Assembly: GCA_014656175.1 (NCBI GenBank)
Contig: BNBX01000001.1
Location: 372,001 to 436,000 of the forward strand
Reading direction: 5' to 3'
Origin: Streptomyces werraensis
Lineage (GTDB): Bacteria > Actinomycetota > Actinomycetes > Streptomycetales > Streptomycetaceae
DNA length: 64,000 nucleotides
Shown: positions 62,323-64,000 of the stretch, piece by piece
Layout of the letters: each line of letters opens with the position of its first letter
Position numbering within the stretch: position 1 is the stretch's first letter
Notes under the pieces: model-generated
Seen by the model: the letters and a program-made list of their open reading frames with translations, nothing else
Told to the model about the DNA's origin: nothing
Databases searched by the model: none
Translations under genes and position numbers: made by a program

Positions 62323-62994
62323 TCAGCCCAGGACGAGCGGCAGCCGCGCGGCGAGACCGCCCAGCGCGGCGGTCTCGTCGGCGGTGGGCGCACGGCGGCC
62401 CGTGCCGACCAGCAGCGCGTCGGTGTCGGACAGTTCCGCGGGGAACGGCGCCCCCGCGATCCGCTCCAGCCCGGTGCGGGCGGCCGCCAGCGTCTGCGCC
62501 GGGGGTCTCGGGGCCAACGGCAGGCGGGCGACGAGGTCCAGGTGGTGCAGGGTCCACTCCAGGACGTACGCGCGGAGGTAGTCGCCGGCGGTCAGCACCT
62601 TGTCCTTGGTGCTCACCAGGGCGGCGGGGTCGGCCAGTTCCGCGGCACGCCCGGCCGCGGAACCTACGTCGTCCAGATGGAACCTCAGCAGCGCGGGATC
62701 ACCGTACGCGGCGGCAAGACGCGGGATCAGCGCGTCCAGCGGGTCGTCGCCGGAGGGCGGCTCCACGAGGTCCCAGTACGTCGTCGCGTCCGCCGTGGGC
62801 GCGGAGTCGGCCGGGGTGACGAGCGTGATGAGCACGTCCTGCGCGTCGATGACGAGATGGCAGACGAGATCCCGCACCAGCCAGCCCCGGCAGCCGGACG
62901 GCTGGTCGAAGTCCTCGTCGGCGACCTCGCCGACGGCAGCGAGAAGCGCGCTCCAACTGCGGGAGAAGTCACCGGTCACCATGTCGTGCGCCAT
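62323..62994 (-). CDS. Mycothiol-dependent maleylpyruvate isomerase-family (DinB-like) protein
   Basis: The 223-residue four-helix-bundle protein has the metal-site motifs RDLVCHLVIDAQD and VLEWTLHHLDL. The family uses mycothiol in detoxification or isomerisation. Its actual substrate is unknown. Confidence 0.88.
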   Translation of the reverse strand: MAHDMVTGDFSRSWSALLAAVGEVADEDFDQPSGCRGWLVRDLVCHLVIDAQDVLITLVTPADSAPTADATTYWDLVEPPSGDDPLDALIPRLAAAYGDPALLRFHLDDVGSAAGRAAELADPAALVSTKDKVLTAGDYLRAYVLEWTLHHLDLVARLPLAPRPPAQTLAAARTGLERIAGAPFPAELSDTDALLVGTGRRAPTADETAALGGLAARLPLVLG

Positions 62995-63013
62995 GCTCCG
63001 GATCCTAAGGGCT

Positions 63014-63124
63014 TCAGATCTCCCCCACCGCCCGCGGCCACGCTCCGAAGTCCTCGTTCAGCTCGGGCCGGTTGGCGGCCTCGGTGGCGCATGCCTCCCG
63101 GCCGGGGCGGGCCAGGTCGGTCAC
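63014..63124 (-). pseudogene. Possible 3' remnant of a decayed gene
   Basis: A 36-residue minus-strand frame with strong Streptomyces codon bias ends PELNEDFGAWPRAVGEI. The frame extends a few codons further upstream without a good start or ribosome site. It could be a gene tail left after deletion or a short real gene. Confidence 0.3.
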
Positions 63125-63204
63125 GGCGTCGCCGAAGTGCCGTCAACGACGGCGGACGGCACCCCCCTTGAGGAGTGAACGCGGGGGCCGAGTATGACGT
63201 CCTC

Positions 63205-64000
63205 ATGATCGTGCCCTCTGCCGACCTCACCCTGCTCCGGCGGCCTGATCCGGCCACGGGGCGGAGCCAACCCTTCCGTTCGTTCTGCCGACGTCGTCGC
63301 ACACCGCTCCTGGCCACCCTGGCGGTGCTGCCGCTGTACGCGCTGTGGTGGGCGGTGCTGGCGACCGGCGGCGGCGACCTCGCCGCCCAGGACGCGTGGG
63401 CGGGGTTCGCGGGGCGGCACGGGTCGTCGGCGTACAACCTGTTCTGGTACGGCGGCATGCACACCGCCAACTACAGCCTGATATCGCCGTACCTGATGGC
63501 GGCCGTCGGGGTGCGGGCGCTCACCGTGGCGTCCGGGCTGGCCGCCACCTGGATCGCGGCGGTGCTGGTGGAGCGGGTGCTGCCGCGCCGGCCGCTCGCG
63601 CCCGCGCTGCTCGCCGCGCTCGGCCTGTGGGGCAACGTGGCCTCGGGGCGCACCACGTTCGCCCTCGGGGTCGCCCTCGGGCTGGCCGCATGTCTGTACC
63701 TCACGGAGCACACGGCCCAGCAGAAACGTCTCGCCCTCACCGGCGCCTACGCCGCGCTCGCCACCATGGCGTCCCCGGTCGCGGGGCTGTTCCTCGCCGT
63801 CGTCGGGGCGGGCCTCGTCCTGGTACGGCGGCCGGGCCCCGCCGTCGCCCTGCTCCTGCCGCCCGCTGTGGTGGTGGGCGCGACCAGCGTGCTCTTCCCC
63901 TTCCAGGGCGAGCAGTTGATGCCCGCCGGCCGCATATGGATACCCGCGTCACTCGGCCTCGCGGTCGCCGTGCTGTCCCCGCCGTCCTGGCGGGCCGCGC
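63205..64000 (+). CDS. Polytopic membrane protein, 3' end beyond window
   Basis: From ATG 63205 the frame stays open for 265 codons to the end of the window. It contains at least six membrane segments (LLATLAVLPLYALWWAVLA, LTVASGLAATWIAAVLV, LAPALLAALGLWGNVA, and further hydrophobic stretches) and a periplasmic loop with YNLFWYGGMHTANYSLISPY. The layout fits a membrane glycosyltransferase or conserved integral membrane protein. Its function is unknown. Confidence 0.75.
   Translation, partial: MIVPSADLTLLRRPDPATGRSQPFRSFCRRRRTPLLATLAVLPLYALWWAVLATGGGDLAAQDAWAGFAGRHGSSAYNLFWYGGMHTANYSLISPYLMAAVGVRALTVASGLAATWIAAVLVERVLPRRPLAPALLAALGLWGNVASGRTTFALGVALGLAACLYLTEHTAQQKRLALTGAYAALATMASPVAGLFLAVVGAGLVLVRRPGPAVALLLPPAVVVGATSVLFPFQGEQLMPAGRIWIPASLGLAVAVLSPPSWRAA

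Overview
The window is high-GC actinobacterial DNA and is almost certainly from a Streptomyces chromosome. Codons are strongly GC3-biased, TTA codons are very rare, GTG and TTG starts are common, and the right half carries a gene order typical of Streptomyces: rnpB, yaaA, KDPG aldolase, bifunctional RNase H/phosphatase, zinc-ribbon protein, Nif3, amidase, then a B12-riboswitch ECF operon.

Positions 1-31.4 kb look like an accessory, specialised-metabolism region. A plus-strand operon (2318-8342) encodes a class II DAHP synthase, a DhbA-like SDR, a PhzD-type isochorismatase, a PhzE-type ADIC synthase, a chorismate synthase and a wrecked shikimate kinase remnant. No core phenazine genes (phzF, phzA/B, phzG) are present. 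The expected end point is therefore 3-hydroxyanthranilate (3-HAA), made from chorismate by way of ADIC and dihydro-3-hydroxyanthranilate. A divergent transaldolase-like gene with altered catalytic residues lies beside it. On the minus strand follow an arylamine N-acetyltransferase, a class B asparagine synthetase, a type B carboxylesterase, a nitrate uptake and reduction operon (narK, nasA, two flavoprotein electron carriers) with no siroheme nitrite reductase, an acyl-adenylating enzyme with an atypical hinge, a SRPBCC protein, a zeta-crystallin-type oxidoreductase and a giant LAL-type LuxR regulator. Plus-strand genes then encode an Old Yellow Enzyme, an MFS exporter and a GAF/PucR regulator with two TTA codons. 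A catalytically dead IS701-like DDE protein closes the region. My main speculative reading is that nitrate-derived nitrite may be used to diazotise or N-nitrosate a 3-HAA-derived arylamine, with the CreM-like ligase as diazotase and AsnB as a possible amide former.

Positions 31.8-54.8 kb are mostly core genome: a DsbA-family protein, RNase P RNA on the minus strand, an EamA permease whose 3' end runs into rnpB, AraC, Uma2 and MerR genes (the MerR promoter has a 19-bp spacer and looks leaderless), yaaA, eda with a strong palindromic operator, RNase H/phosphatase, a zinc-ribbon protein apparently starting at CTG, Nif3, a beta-propeller-like protein, a MaoC hydratase, two MFS pumps (one fused to a carboxypeptidase-regulatory-like domain), a cell-wall amidase, small membrane proteins, and a glycosyltransferase/methyltransferase/alpha-toroid trio. 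A KstR-like TetR gene diverges from that trio across a KstR-type palindrome.

Positions 55.7-61.5 kb hold a cobalamin riboswitch followed by five tightly overlapping genes: a secreted, membrane-anchored alpha-toroid protein, a secreted anchored beta-rich protein, and the T, A and S parts of an ECF transporter. The pairing of an alpha-toroid with a small C-terminal-type domain resembles a split bacterial version of transcobalamin/intrinsic factor. The window ends with a transglycosylase-like secreted protein, a mycothiol-dependent maleylpyruvate isomerase family protein and the 5' part of a polytopic membrane protein that runs off the edge.
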